64,000 nt of DNA from Thiobacillus thioparus DSM 505 (GTDB lineage: Bacteria > Pseudomonadota > Gammaproteobacteria > Burkholderiales > Thiobacillaceae), in NCBI RefSeq assembly GCF_000373385.1, contig NZ_KB891326.1:85309-149308 (forward strand), in the 5' to 3' direction. The notes below the pieces were generated by a model, which was not told the DNA's origin, searched no databases, and saw nothing but the letters and a program-made list of their open reading frames with translations. Positions 27,999-38,098 of this stretch are shown piece after piece. Position numbers and translations under genes: made by a program. Every line of letters starts with the position of its first letter. Position 1 is the stretch's first letter.

Positions 27999-29195
27999 TC
28001 AGCCGGGTTTGCCGTCGACGCGCGGGCGCAGCAGCATCGGGGCATACACTGCCACGAACAGGCCGAATGCGGCGATCCACACCAGTCCGGCCACGGCCAT
28101 GCCTTGCGTATACGCCGCAGGAAAAAGCAGCGGCAGCGCGACGCGGGCCAGCGCGGCGAGGTTGATCGCCACGAAGGCCAGCGTCATGATCGGTAGTGGT
28201 TCCAACTGACGGCCGGTGTGGCCGAGCGAGACGCGCGCCATCATGCCCAGGGTCAGGGCGCCGATGGCGCCGGCGGTGAAGGCATGCAGCGCGCTGCCGG
28301 CGGCGGCGTTCCATCCGGCCGCCGACAGTGCCAGCAGCGCGAAGCCGAGCGGTATCCACGCATAGCCCAGATGGAGGATCCACAGCAGCGGCACCGACCA
28401 GAATTTTGGGGTATACCAGCCCGCCAGGCGGATCGCGTGGGCCGCCGCCGCTACAGCGGCAAGCAGGGCCGTAGCGGGCGAGGCCGGCGCGACCAGCGCG
28501 GCAATCAATGCCAGCAGGGTGGCGGCCGGTACCAGCCATTCGATGATTTTCCAGCGGCGCGCGCGGGTGTGCAGCTTGTTGTCGGTGAAGCTGGGGATCA
28601 CCCGTCCGCCCATCGCCGTGATCATCATGATCACCACATAGACACCCAGATGCAGCCCCGGTCGTGCCGTGCCGGACGTCCAGTGCAGGGCGTCGGCGTG
28701 TACCAGCGCATTGGCTGCAGCCAGCGCCAGCAGCAGGATGGGGAAGGGATAGTTGTGCAGCTGCTTCGCCTGCAGGATCGGCCACGCCAGTACGATTGCC
28801 AGCGCTGGCAGGAACGCCAGGTCGACCAGCGCGACCAGCCCGGCCGGCAGGCCCGGAATCAGGAAGCCCAGGCGCCCCGCCAGCCACAACAGGAACAGCG
28901 CGGCCAGCGGGCGGCCCGACGGGGTGCGGAGGCCGGTCCAGTTCTGTGCCGCGGTCAGCAGAAAACCGGCAATCACCGATACGGCGAAGCCGAACACCAT
29001 TTCATGACCGTGCCACACCAGCGGGAGCAATTCGCCCGGAATGATGACGCCGCCCAGAACAAGCAACCACAGCGCCATCATCAATACGGCATAGAGGCCG
29101 GCCGCCAGGAAGAACGGCCGGAATCCGAGCGCAAAGGGCGCCCAGCCGGTGGGCGGCGGACGCTTCGCTCGATCGTCGATGGGCAGCATGGCCAT
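27999..29195 (-). CDS. nnrS: NnrS family heme/copper membrane protein
   Basis: A 398-residue, roughly twelve-helix membrane protein. The conserved WHGHEMVFGF segment (residues 61-70) supplies the histidines thought to bind heme and copper in this family. NnrS proteins accompany denitrification genes and relieve nitrosative stress. Here the gene lies 62 bases after the DsrC-like gene, in the reverse-strand block downstream of narGHJI. That position and the family role suggest protection against NO or related species made during nitrate respiration. No strong ribosome-binding site precedes the ATG. Confidence 0.92.
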   Translation of the reverse strand: MAMLPIDDRAKRPPPTGWAPFALGFRPFFLAAGLYAVLMMALWLLVLGGVIIPGELLPLVWHGHEMVFGFAVSVIAGFLLTAAQNWTGLRTPSGRPLAALFLLWLAGRLGFLIPGLPAGLVALVDLAFLPALAIVLAWPILQAKQLHNYPFPILLLALAAANALVHADALHWTSGTARPGLHLGVYVVIMMITAMGGRVIPSFTDNKLHTRARRWKIIEWLVPAATLLALIAALVAPASPATALLAAVAAAAHAIRLAGWYTPKFWSVPLLWILHLGYAWIPLGFALLALSAAGWNAAAGSALHAFTAGAIGALTLGMMARVSLGHTGRQLEPLPIMTLAFVAINLAALARVALPLLFPAAYTQGMAVAGLVWIAAFGLFVAVYAPMLLRPRVDGKPG

Positions 29196-29257
29196 GCGGT
29201 GCGGGTGGGATCAATCAGGTTGAGAAGTGCCACCCTGCGCCGTTCGCAGGTCGTCGA

Positions 29258-29578
29258 TCAGCCCGTACTCCAGGCTCGCGGACGTTTCATGCCGGCGATC
29301 TTGCAGGCCTGCTTCACATAGCCATAGGGAAACAGTTCGAACAGCTTCTTCTGCGCATCCCTGCCCATGCGTTCGGCCAGATGCTTGATGACGAAGCGGG
29401 CATCGGCTGCGATCTGGTGCTCGTCATAGTATTCGCGCATGAAACGGATGGCATCCCAATGGTCGTCGGTGAGCTGGATGTTCTCGCCTTCGGCCAGGAC
29501 CTGGGCTATTTCCTCATTCCAGTCTCCCGGTTCGATCAGATAACCTTCCGCGTCGCGTTCGGGCAAATCGATGGCCAT
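29258..29578 (-). CDS. DsrC/TusE-like sulfur-relay protein with a single tail cysteine
   Basis: A 106-residue protein of the DsrC/TusE/DsvC family: EGYLIEPGDWNEEIA at the start, the helical middle DHWDAIRFMREYY and the C-terminal arm. DsrC proper ends with two redox cysteines (CysB in ACK-x-AG and a penultimate CysA); here Cys92 in QACKIAG is kept but the tail reads KRPRAWSTG, so CysA is absent. It thus cannot form the intra-arm disulfide or trisulfide of DsrC, and resembles the regulatory-type (RspA-like) members. A strong ribosome-binding site (AGGAGA) precedes the ATG. It lies between an SQR-like gene and nnrS downstream of narGHJI. Confidence 0.85.
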   Translation of the reverse strand: MAIDLPERDAEGYLIEPGDWNEEIAQVLAEGENIQLTDDHWDAIRFMREYYDEHQIAADARFVIKHLAERMGRDAQKKLFELFPYGYVKQACKIAGMKRPRAWSTG

Positions 29579-29678
29579 GGTTTTCTCCTGTTCCGATTAC
29601 GTTGCTTAATAATTCATTTTGCATATATGTTTACATGTTCTGCCGATGCGATCAAGCCGGGACCGGAAGCACATCCCG
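29579..29678 (-). promoter_or_regulatory. AT-rich leader of the DsrC-like gene, possible promoter
   Basis: In an otherwise GC-rich block the 100 bases before the DsrC-like gene contain an AT-rich stretch (about 29600-29635) with the short palindrome CATATATG. It may be an internal promoter that lets the DsrC-like gene and nnrS be expressed apart from nar. No defined -35/-10 pair can be given. Confidence 0.3.
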
Positions 29679-31229
29679 TCATGTCCCTCCGCCGTGGAAT
29701 TCGACACCCGGCTGGCGTTCCGGCAGGGCTTCCACCAGCAGTTCGCGCCGTGCCAGCGCCATGGCCTCGACGCCCGGTTCGTTCAGATACGATTTGGCGT
29801 CGGACACCGCGGCAGCCAGCAGGTCGGCTGCCAGTGCGTCGGGATCGCGACCGACCGATTTGGCCAGCGCCCTGAGCTCGATGCAGGGATCCTGCGGCAG
29901 CCGGATTTCGAGAGGCTTGCCGCCACTGGCCGCCATCAGCGGCGGGTGCGGTTCGCCGCTTTTTCCGGCCAGCACTCGGCTCATCACGCCGGCGATGTGC
30001 GAAGCGACGGAAGGAGTGTGGCCAGCAGGCTGCAGACGGATCCGGTTGACGAAGTACTTCTCGAAATCGACCTTGGCCTGATGCACCCAGCGCCCCTGGC
30101 GCATCCAGTTGATGTCGCGCAAGGGCACCTGGGGCTCCGACAGGTAGGCTGCGCCGGTGTTGCCCATGTCGCTCAACCACTTGGCGCGTTGCGGGACATA
30201 GCTCGTCAGCGGCGCATCGCCGAGTTGGGCCAGGATGTTGTGCACCGCGATCTCGCCGGCTTTCTGGATCGCGTATACCGAGTCGGGGGAGCCCACCGGC
30301 ACCGGGGTGTGGGTTACTGCCGGTTGCGCCACGCAGGCGCCCAGGGCGAATACGTTGGGGTAGTCCGGATTGCGCAGGTATTCATCCACGATCACGAGTC
30401 CATGCCTGTCGACCAGGCCGGCGGCACTGCGTACGCCGGGCACGCCGCCGAAAGCCGGCCAGTAGACCGAATAGGCGTAGGGCAGGGTATGGGTCTGCTT
30501 GGTGCCACCGGCGGCATTGAGTTCGGCGATGTGGAGGACGTCCGCGTCGACGCGCGTCGTGATGGCGTTGCAGATCACACTGATCTTGGTGTCGACCAGC
30601 GCGGCAGTCACCGCGCCCCGGCTGGCGCCTTCGCCGCCGAGGCCGAGATGACCGGGCCAGGGTTCGGGCGTGACGAGGGTGATCGGCACCCGCTCGCGGA
30701 TGTTGCGGCGCTTGAGGTCTGCATCGATCAGGAAGGCATATTCGTAGAGCGGTCCCAACACGCTGGCGCCCGGCGCCGCGCCAATCACGATCGGTCCGGG
30801 ATGGCGCACGAATTCGCGGTAGGCTGCCAGCGCGCGCTCGGCCTGGTCGATGTGGATCACCGAATACGTATGGTCGGCGAGACCGGGAATCGCGTCGGTC
30901 ATGCCGCTTGCGCCTGTGGCGATCAGCAGCGCATCGTAATACAGCACGTCGCCGTTCTCCAGGTCGACCTGGATGACGTCGGGGTGGATGCGCTCGACGG
31001 CGCTGTGGATGAACTTGATGCCGCGCGATTCCAGATAGGGCGCGATGGGGAAGGCGATATCGGCGCGTTCGCGCCAGCCCATGGCAATCCAGGGATTGGA
31101 CGGCACGAAGTGAAAATAGGGCTTGTCCGACACCACCGTCACTTCGTCGTGCGGACCCAGTTGGGCTTTCAGGGCATAGGCCGCGGTCACGCCCGCGATG
31201 CCGGCTCCCAGGATGACAACATGCGTCAT
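29679..31229 (-). CDS. Sulfide:quinone oxidoreductase-like flavoprotein lacking catalytic cysteines
   Basis: A 516-residue FAD protein of the SQR family: the N-terminal Rossmann motif VILGAGIAGVTAAY, the FVPSNPWIAMGW segment and the second dinucleotide region are clear. Against the Acidithiobacillus SQR as I recall it, all three catalytic cysteines are replaced: Ile125 (for C128), Val157 in GASVLG (for C160) and Trp351 before SDMGNTGAA (for C356). Sulfide oxidation by the known mechanism is therefore unlikely. A C-terminal extension beyond about residue 430 contains EIRLPQDPCIEL and SVGRDPDALAADLL, a ribbon-helix-helix-like pattern. AAGGAGA precedes the ATG, 33 bases after narI, so it belongs to the nar operon. 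It may pass electrons to or from quinone; its substrate is unknown. Confidence 0.85.
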   Translation of the reverse strand: MTHVVILGAGIAGVTAAYALKAQLGPHDEVTVVSDKPYFHFVPSNPWIAMGWRERADIAFPIAPYLESRGIKFIHSAVERIHPDVIQVDLENGDVLYYDALLIATGASGMTDAIPGLADHTYSVIHIDQAERALAAYREFVRHPGPIVIGAAPGASVLGPLYEYAFLIDADLKRRNIRERVPITLVTPEPWPGHLGLGGEGASRGAVTAALVDTKISVICNAITTRVDADVLHIAELNAAGGTKQTHTLPYAYSVYWPAFGGVPGVRSAAGLVDRHGLVIVDEYLRNPDYPNVFALGACVAQPAVTHTPVPVGSPDSVYAIQKAGEIAVHNILAQLGDAPLTSYVPQRAKWLSDMGNTGAAYLSEPQVPLRDINWMRQGRWVHQAKVDFEKYFVNRIRLQPAGHTPSVASHIAGVMSRVLAGKSGEPHPPLMAASGGKPLEIRLPQDPCIELRALAKSVGRDPDALAADLLAAAVSDAKSYLNEPGVEAMALARRELLVEALPERQPGVEFHGGGT

Positions 31230-31262
31230 TTCAGTCTCCTTGATTCGTTGAGGCCACGTTGC

Positions 31263-31946
31263 TCAGCCACGCGGGCGCACCAGTTGCCAGGCGCGCACGG
31301 CGTAGGTCGTCGCGGCAAAGCCGCTCCACACATGCACCAGACGCGTGAACGGGAAGACGAGGAAGATCGTCATGCCGAGGAAAAGGTGCGTCTTGAATAC
31401 CCAGCCAGCGCTGGCCAGCAGTTCGACCGCATCGCCACGGAAGGTGACGATGCGCTGCGCCCATTCGGCCAGCCGGATCATCATGCTGCCGTCCAGATGC
31501 TGGGCCGACAGCGGGATAGTCGCCAACCCGAGCAGCAGTTGCAGCCACAGCAGCAGCAGGACCAGGATGTCGCTGAACTTCGAGGTGGCGCGGATGCGCG
31601 GCTCGGTCAGGCGGCGGTGCAGCAGCAGGCTGAGGCCGGCGAAGGCCAGCACACCTGCCGTGCCGCCCGACACCATGGCCAGCACCTGCTTGGCGCCTGC
31701 GCTGATGAAAGGCTCGTAGACGAAATGCGGCGTCAGCATGCCGAAGAAGTGGCCGAAAAACAGGAACAGCACGCCGACGTGGAACAGGTTGCTGCCCAGC
31801 CGCAGCTGGCCGCGCCTGAGCAGCTGCGAGGAATCGCTCTTCCATGTGTACTGTTCGCGGTCGAAGCGGATCAGGCTGCCTAGCAGGAATACCGTCAGGG
31901 CGATGTAGGGATAGATTCCAAACAGGAAGGTTTGCGAGTAGGACAT
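31263..31946 (-). CDS. narI: Respiratory nitrate reductase gamma subunit, cytochrome b
   Basis: A 227-residue, five-helix membrane subunit that oxidises quinol and passes electrons to NarH through two b hemes. The four heme histidines fall at His56, His66, His187 and His205, the same numbers I recall for E. coli NarI. The start at 31946 has CAGGAGAAT directly upstream; the frame extends further but overlaps narJ. It is the fourth gene of narGHJI, 17 bases after narJ. Confidence 0.95.
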   Translation of the reverse strand: MSYSQTFLFGIYPYIALTVFLLGSLIRFDREQYTWKSDSSQLLRRGQLRLGSNLFHVGVLFLFFGHFFGMLTPHFVYEPFISAGAKQVLAMVSGGTAGVLAFAGLSLLLHRRLTEPRIRATSKFSDILVLLLLWLQLLLGLATIPLSAQHLDGSMMIRLAEWAQRIVTFRGDAVELLASAGWVFKTHLFLGMTIFLVFPFTRLVHVWSGFAATTYAVRAWQLVRPRG

Positions 31947-31963
31947 TTCAGATTCTCCTGTGA

Positions 31964-32620
31964 TTAGATCGCTGCCTGCCGGCGCGAGGCCGGCATCTGC
32001 ACCACGGATACCTGCGGACCGGGTTTGAGCAGCGGTTCGACGCCGTCGATCGACGGGCCGAACAATTCCATCGCCTCGTCCATGTCGCGCACCGGCGGCT
32101 CGGCCAGTTTCTGCGCGGCCACCGGCGACAGCGCTTCCAGCACCTGGAAGGCGGTGGCGTAGGGGCTGCCGTTGGCATCGAGCTTGCGGCCAATGGTGGC
32201 GATCACGTGCACGGCGTCGCCGAGCAGTTCGATGGCTTCCTCTGCCGACAACAGCGACAGGAATTCGAGGAACAGCGGCACGTAATCCGGTAGTTCGGCG
32301 GCGCTGGCGTCGAAGTCGTGCTTCCAGTACTCCTCCAGCAGATCGATCATCGCCGAGCCGCGGTCGCGCGATTCGCCGTGGATGTGCTCGAACAAGTGCA
32401 GCGAATGCGAGGGATTGCGATCGAAAGTGGCGACATAGTTTTCCTGCAGCGCGATCAGTTTCGACTCGTGCAGCAGATCGAACAGTGGCGCGAGTCGGGC
32501 TGGTGCACCGCCATTGAAGTCGGCTTCGTCCTCCAGCGCGGCGTGCATCTCGGGTAGCGCCGCCAGCCACTCGGATTCCGGGTAGCACAGCAGCAAGGAC
32601 AGGACTTTGAAGGTTTTCAT
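31964..32620 (-). CDS. narJ: Nitrate reductase assembly chaperone NarJ
   Basis: A 218-residue cytoplasmic chaperone needed for molybdenum-cofactor insertion into NarG and assembly of the NarGHI complex; it is not part of the final enzyme. The TorD/DmsD-like helical pattern is visible, with LSLLLCYPESEWLAAL at the start, ENYVATFDRNPSHSLHLFEH in the middle and ELPDYVPLFLEFLSLL after it. It starts 12 bases after narH and is followed 17 bases later by narI, in the usual GHJI order. Confidence 0.95.
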   Translation of the reverse strand: MKTFKVLSLLLCYPESEWLAALPEMHAALEDEADFNGGAPARLAPLFDLLHESKLIALQENYVATFDRNPSHSLHLFEHIHGESRDRGSAMIDLLEEYWKHDFDASAAELPDYVPLFLEFLSLLSAEEAIELLGDAVHVIATIGRKLDANGSPYATAFQVLEALSPVAAQKLAEPPVRDMDEAMELFGPSIDGVEPLLKPGPQVSVVQMPASRRQAAI

Positions 32621-32632
32621 CGTGCGGGCTCC

Positions 32633-34180
<1,548 letters not shown>

Positions 34181-34198
34181 GTTGTAACTCCTTGCCTG

Positions 34199-34219
34199 AC
34201 AGGGGCGGCATGCCCCTGT
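34199..34219 (-). repeat. Stem-loop between narG and narH
   Basis: A perfect 8-base inverted repeat (ACAGGGGC / GCCCCTGT) with a 5-base loop in the 117-base narG-narH gap. There is no T-run, so a factor-independent terminator is unlikely. It may act as an mRNA processing or stabilising element that sets NarG against NarH levels. Confidence 0.45.
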
Positions 34220-34297
34220 GCGTTGTAAAAACCCCGCACCGGAGAGAGGTGGCGCGGGTAAGAGGGGCGGGAGACACCCTTCTTGAAACGTTTCATT

Positions 34298-37200
34298 TCA
34301 GCGCTCGACCAGCGGACCTTCCATCCAGTCCACCTTCTTCATCTTGCGCACGATCACGTATTCGTCACGGTTGGAACCCACCGTGCCGTAGTAGTTGAAA
34401 CCGTAGGCCAGCTGCGCGTAGCCGCCGATCATGTGGGTCGGCTTGGTAATGGTGCGCGTCACCGAGTTGTGGATGCCGCCGCGGAATCCGCTCACCTCTG
34501 CACCTGGCACGTTGACGATTTTTTCCTGTGCGTGGTACATCAGGCACATGCCCTTGGGCACCCGCTGGCTGACCACGACGCGCGCGGTCAGCGTGCCGTT
34601 GACGTTGAACACCTCGACCCAGTCGTTGTCGACCAGGCCCGCCTGCTTCGCCTCGATCTCCGACACCCAGACGTGCGGGCCGCCGCGCGACAGCGTGAGC
34701 ATGCGCAGGTTGTCGGTGTAGGTGCTGTGGATGCCCCATTTCTGGTGCGGGGTGATCCAGTTGAGCACCAGTTCGTGGTGGCCGTTCGGCTTCTTGCCCA
34801 GCAGCGGCGCGATCGTCTTGGTGTCGACCGGCGGCTTGTACACGCACAGGCCCTCGCCGAAATCCAGCATCCACTGATGGTCCTGGTAGAACTGCTGGCG
34901 GCCGGTGAGGGTGCGCCAGGGGATCAACTCGTGCACGTTGGTGAAGCAGGCGTTGTACGACACGTGCTCCGATTCCAGACCCGACCAGGTCGGCGAGGAG
35001 ATGATCTTCCTCGGCTGCACCTGGATGTCGCGGAAACGGATCTTGTCGTCCTCGCGCGAACTGGCCAGATGCGTGTGGTCGCGGCCGGTGATCTTGGACA
35101 GCGCCTCCCACGCCTTCACCGCCACATGGCCATTGGTTTCCGGCGCCAGCATCAGGACCACTTCGCAGGCATCGATGGCCGATTCGATCCTAGGCATCCC
35201 CTTGCTGATGCCTTCCTCGGTAACGGTGTAGTTCAGTTCGGCGAGTTGCTGCACTTCGACTTCGGTATTCCAGCTGATGCCCTTGCCGCCGTTGCCGACC
35301 TTGGTCATCAGCGGGCCCAGCGCGGTGAATTTCTTGTAGGTGTCGCCGTAATCGCGCGTCACCACCGTCATCGTCGGCATGGTCTTGCCGGGAATCGGAT
35401 CGACCTCGCCATTCTTCCAGTCGCGCACGCCCAGGCTCTGCCCTAGTTCGGACGGCGTGTCGTGCATCAGCGGCGTCAATACCAGGTCCTTCTGCGTGCC
35501 CAGATGCGTGGCGGCGAGCTCGGAGAACTTCTTCGCGATGGTCTTGTAGATTTCCCAGTCCGATTTCGATTCCCACAGCGGCTGCACCGCTTCGGAGAGC
35601 GGGTGGATGAAGGGATGCATGTCCGAAGTGTTGAGGTCGTCCTTCTCGTACCAGGTGGCCGACGGCAGCACGATGTCGGAATACAGGCAGGTGGTCGACA
35701 TGCGGAAGTCGAGCGTCACCAGCAGGTCCAGCTTGCCTTCTGCGCCCTTGTCGTGCCACACGACTTCCTTCGGCTTGGCCTCGCCCAGCTCGCCGAGATC
35801 CGGTCCCAGCACCGCGTTCTGCGTGCCGAGCAGGTACTTGAGGAAATATTCGTGGCCCTTGCCCGAGGAACCCAGCAAGTTGGAGCGCCACACGAACAGG
35901 TTGCGCGGGAAGTTCTTCGGGTTGTCCGGATCCTCGCAGGAGAACTTGAGCGCGCCGCTCTTGATCTGCTCGACCGCATACTTGACCGGGTCGATGCCGG
36001 CGGCGTCAGCCGCCCGCGTGATGTCCAGTGGGTTGGTTTCCAGCTGCGGTGCGGACGGCAGCCAGCCCATGCGCTCGGCGCGCACGTTGAAATCGATCAG
36101 CCGGTAATCGCCCAGATTCTTGTTCGCGGTGGGCGACAGGATCTCCGACGCGGCCAGCTTCTCGTGGCGCCACTGGCTGGTGTGGGCATAGAAGAATGAG
36201 GTGGAGTTCATCTGCCGCGGCGGACGATGCCAGTCGAGACCGAACGCCAGCGGCGCCCAGCCGGTCTGCGGCCGCAGCTTTTCCTGCCCGACGTAGTGCG
36301 CCCAGCCGCCGCCCGACTGGCCGATGCAGCCGCACATCATGAGGAGGTTCATGATGCCGCGGTAGATCATGTCGTTGTGGTACCAATGGTTGAGCGCGGC
36401 GCCAAGGATGACCATGGACTTGCCGAGGGTCTTGTCGGCGTTGTCGGCGAATTCGCGCGCCACCGTGATGATGTCGGCACGCGGCACCCCGCAGTGTTTC
36501 TCGGCCCAGGCCGGGGTGTAGGGCACGTCGTCGTCGTAGCTCTCGGGCACGTTCGGCCCGCCGAGGCCGCGGTCGACGCCGTAATTGGCCAGCGTCAGGT
36601 CATAGACGGTGGCCACATACACGTCCTTGCCGCCGACGCTGATGAGCTTGACCGGCATATTGCGGACGAGCAGGTCGTTGTGGTCGTCGCCGCCGAAATA
36701 GGGCATGGCGACTTCGACAATCTCGTCGTGGTTGCTCAGCAGGCTCAACTGCGGCTTCACCTCTTTATTGGAATAGCCGTCGCGCATTTCCAGGTTCCAC
36801 GCACCGGACTGGCCCCAACGGAAACCGATCGATCCGTTGGGCGCGACCAGGTAGCCGGTGTTCTCGTCGTACACCACGGTCTTCCATTCGGGATTGTTGT
36901 CCTGTCCCATGTGGCCGGTGAGATCGGAGGCGCGCAGGTAGCGGTCGGCGATCAGCTTGTCTTCGTGCGCCTTCAGCATGACCAGCATCGGCATGTCGTT
37001 GTACTGACGGCAGTAGGTATCGAAATATTGGCTCTTGCTCTTGTTGTGGAATTCGCTGAGGATGACGTGGCCCATCGCCAGCGCGAGCGCGGCATCGGTG
37101 CCCTGCCGGGGCGCCAGCCAGATGTCGCCGAACTTCACCATCTCGCCGAAGTCGCTTGATACCGCCACCGTCTTGGTGCCCTTGTAGCGCACCTCGGTGT

Positions 37201-37999
37201 AGAAGTGGGCGTCGGGGGTGCGCGTCTGCGGCACGTTGGAGCCCCACACCATCAGATAGGTCGAGTTGTACCAGTCGGCCGATTCAGGCACGTCGGTCTG
37301 CTCGCCCCATACCTGCGGGCTCGACGGCGGCAGGTCGCAGTACCAGTCGTAGAACGAGCCGCACACGCCGCCGATCAGCGACATGTAGCGGCTGCCGGCG
37401 GCGTAGCTCACCATCGACATGGCGGGAATCGGCGAGAACCCGTAGATGCGGTCGGGGCCGAATTCCTTGATGGTGAAGACGTTGGATGCGGCGATCATTT
37501 CCGTCACCTCGTCCCACTTGGCGCGCACGAAGCCGCCCTGGCCGCGCACCGACTTGTAGCGCCGGGCCTTCTCGGGGTCCTGGCTGATCGATTTCCAGGC
37601 TGCAACCGGGTCCATGGTCTCGCGCGCCTCGCGCCACATTTCCATCAGGCGGCCGCGGATCAGCGGGTATTTCACGCGCTGCGCCGAATACACGTACCAG
37701 GAGTAGCTGGCACCGCGCGGACAGCCGCGCGGCTCGTGGTTGGGCAGGTCGGGGCGGGTGCGCGGATAGTCGGTCTGCTGGATTTCCCAAGTGATGAGAC
37801 CATTCTTGACGAAGATCTTCCAGCTGCACGAACCGGTACAGTTCACCCCGTGGGTGGAACGGACCACCTTGTCCTGCTGCCAGCGGTTGCGGTAGGCGTT
37901 CTCCCAGCTGCGGTCTTCGTTGCTGACGACGCCATGGCCATTGGAATAACTGGCGATGTTCTTCTTGAAGAAGGTCAATCGGTCGAGAAAGTGACTCAT
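34298..37999 (-). CDS. narG: Respiratory nitrate reductase alpha subunit, molybdenum catalytic subunit
   Basis: Reduces nitrate to nitrite at a bis-MGD molybdenum site on the cytoplasmic face. The 1233-residue length matches NarG. The FS0 [4Fe-4S] ligands are His50, Cys54, Cys58 and Cys93, with the His ligand typical of NarG. The molybdenum-ligand Asp lies in ESADWYNS, and the WGSNVPQTRTPDAHF segment follows. No twin-arginine export signal is present, which fits the Nar (not Nap) type. It follows narK2 and heads narGHJI. Confidence 0.97.
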   Translation of the reverse strand: MSHFLDRLTFFKKNIASYSNGHGVVSNEDRSWENAYRNRWQQDKVVRSTHGVNCTGSCSWKIFVKNGLITWEIQQTDYPRTRPDLPNHEPRGCPRGASYSWYVYSAQRVKYPLIRGRLMEMWREARETMDPVAAWKSISQDPEKARRYKSVRGQGGFVRAKWDEVTEMIAASNVFTIKEFGPDRIYGFSPIPAMSMVSYAAGSRYMSLIGGVCGSFYDWYCDLPPSSPQVWGEQTDVPESADWYNSTYLMVWGSNVPQTRTPDAHFYTEVRYKGTKTVAVSSDFGEMVKFGDIWLAPRQGTDAALALAMGHVILSEFHNKSKSQYFDTYCRQYNDMPMLVMLKAHEDKLIADRYLRASDLTGHMGQDNNPEWKTVVYDENTGYLVAPNGSIGFRWGQSGAWNLEMRDGYSNKEVKPQLSLLSNHDEIVEVAMPYFGGDDHNDLLVRNMPVKLISVGGKDVYVATVYDLTLANYGVDRGLGGPNVPESYDDDVPYTPAWAEKHCGVPRADIITVAREFADNADKTLGKSMVILGAALNHWYHNDMIYRGIMNLLMMCGCIGQSGGGWAHYVGQEKLRPQTGWAPLAFGLDWHRPPRQMNSTSFFYAHTSQWRHEKLAASEILSPTANKNLGDYRLIDFNVRAERMGWLPSAPQLETNPLDITRAADAAGIDPVKYAVEQIKSGALKFSCEDPDNPKNFPRNLFVWRSNLLGSSGKGHEYFLKYLLGTQNAVLGPDLGELGEAKPKEVVWHDKGAEGKLDLLVTLDFRMSTTCLYSDIVLPSATWYEKDDLNTSDMHPFIHPLSEAVQPLWESKSDWEIYKTIAKKFSELAATHLGTQKDLVLTPLMHDTPSELGQSLGVRDWKNGEVDPIPGKTMPTMTVVTRDYGDTYKKFTALGPLMTKVGNGGKGISWNTEVEVQQLAELNYTVTEEGISKGMPRIESAIDACEVVLMLAPETNGHVAVKAWEALSKITGRDHTHLASSREDDKIRFRDIQVQPRKIISSPTWSGLESEHVSYNACFTNVHELIPWRTLTGRQQFYQDHQWMLDFGEGLCVYKPPVDTKTIAPLLGKKPNGHHELVLNWITPHQKWGIHSTYTDNLRMLTLSRGGPHVWVSEIEAKQAGLVDNDWVEVFNVNGTLTARVVVSQRVPKGMCLMYHAQEKIVNVPGAEVSGFRGGIHNSVTRTITKPTHMIGGYAQLAYGFNYYGTVGSNRDEYVIVRKMKKVDWMEGPLVER

Positions 38000-38045
38000 G
38001 TATTCGCTCCTTTGTCGCTCATTGCTGAGCGGTTGGCAGTGAGCA

Positions 38046-38095
38046 GTAAGCGGTGAGTGAGACTGAGGCTTTTCCGCTCCCTGCTCACCGCTTAC
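38046..38095. repeat. Inverted repeat between narK2 and narG
   Basis: Two 12-base arms, GTAAGCGGTGAG (38046-38057) and CTCACCGCTTAC (38084-38095), can pair with a 26-base loop. Neighbouring sequence repeats the same AGCGGT and GCAGTGAGC units, so this resembles a REP-like intergenic element. It lies directly after the narK2 stop and before narG and could limit read-through or protect the mRNA end. Confidence 0.55.
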
Positions 38096-38098
38096 CGC

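Noticed and set aside
26189-28165. A forward-strand open frame of about 660 codons antisense to ggt
   Set aside because: The ggt gene has a signal peptide, catalytic Thr and family motifs; the antisense frame shows none.
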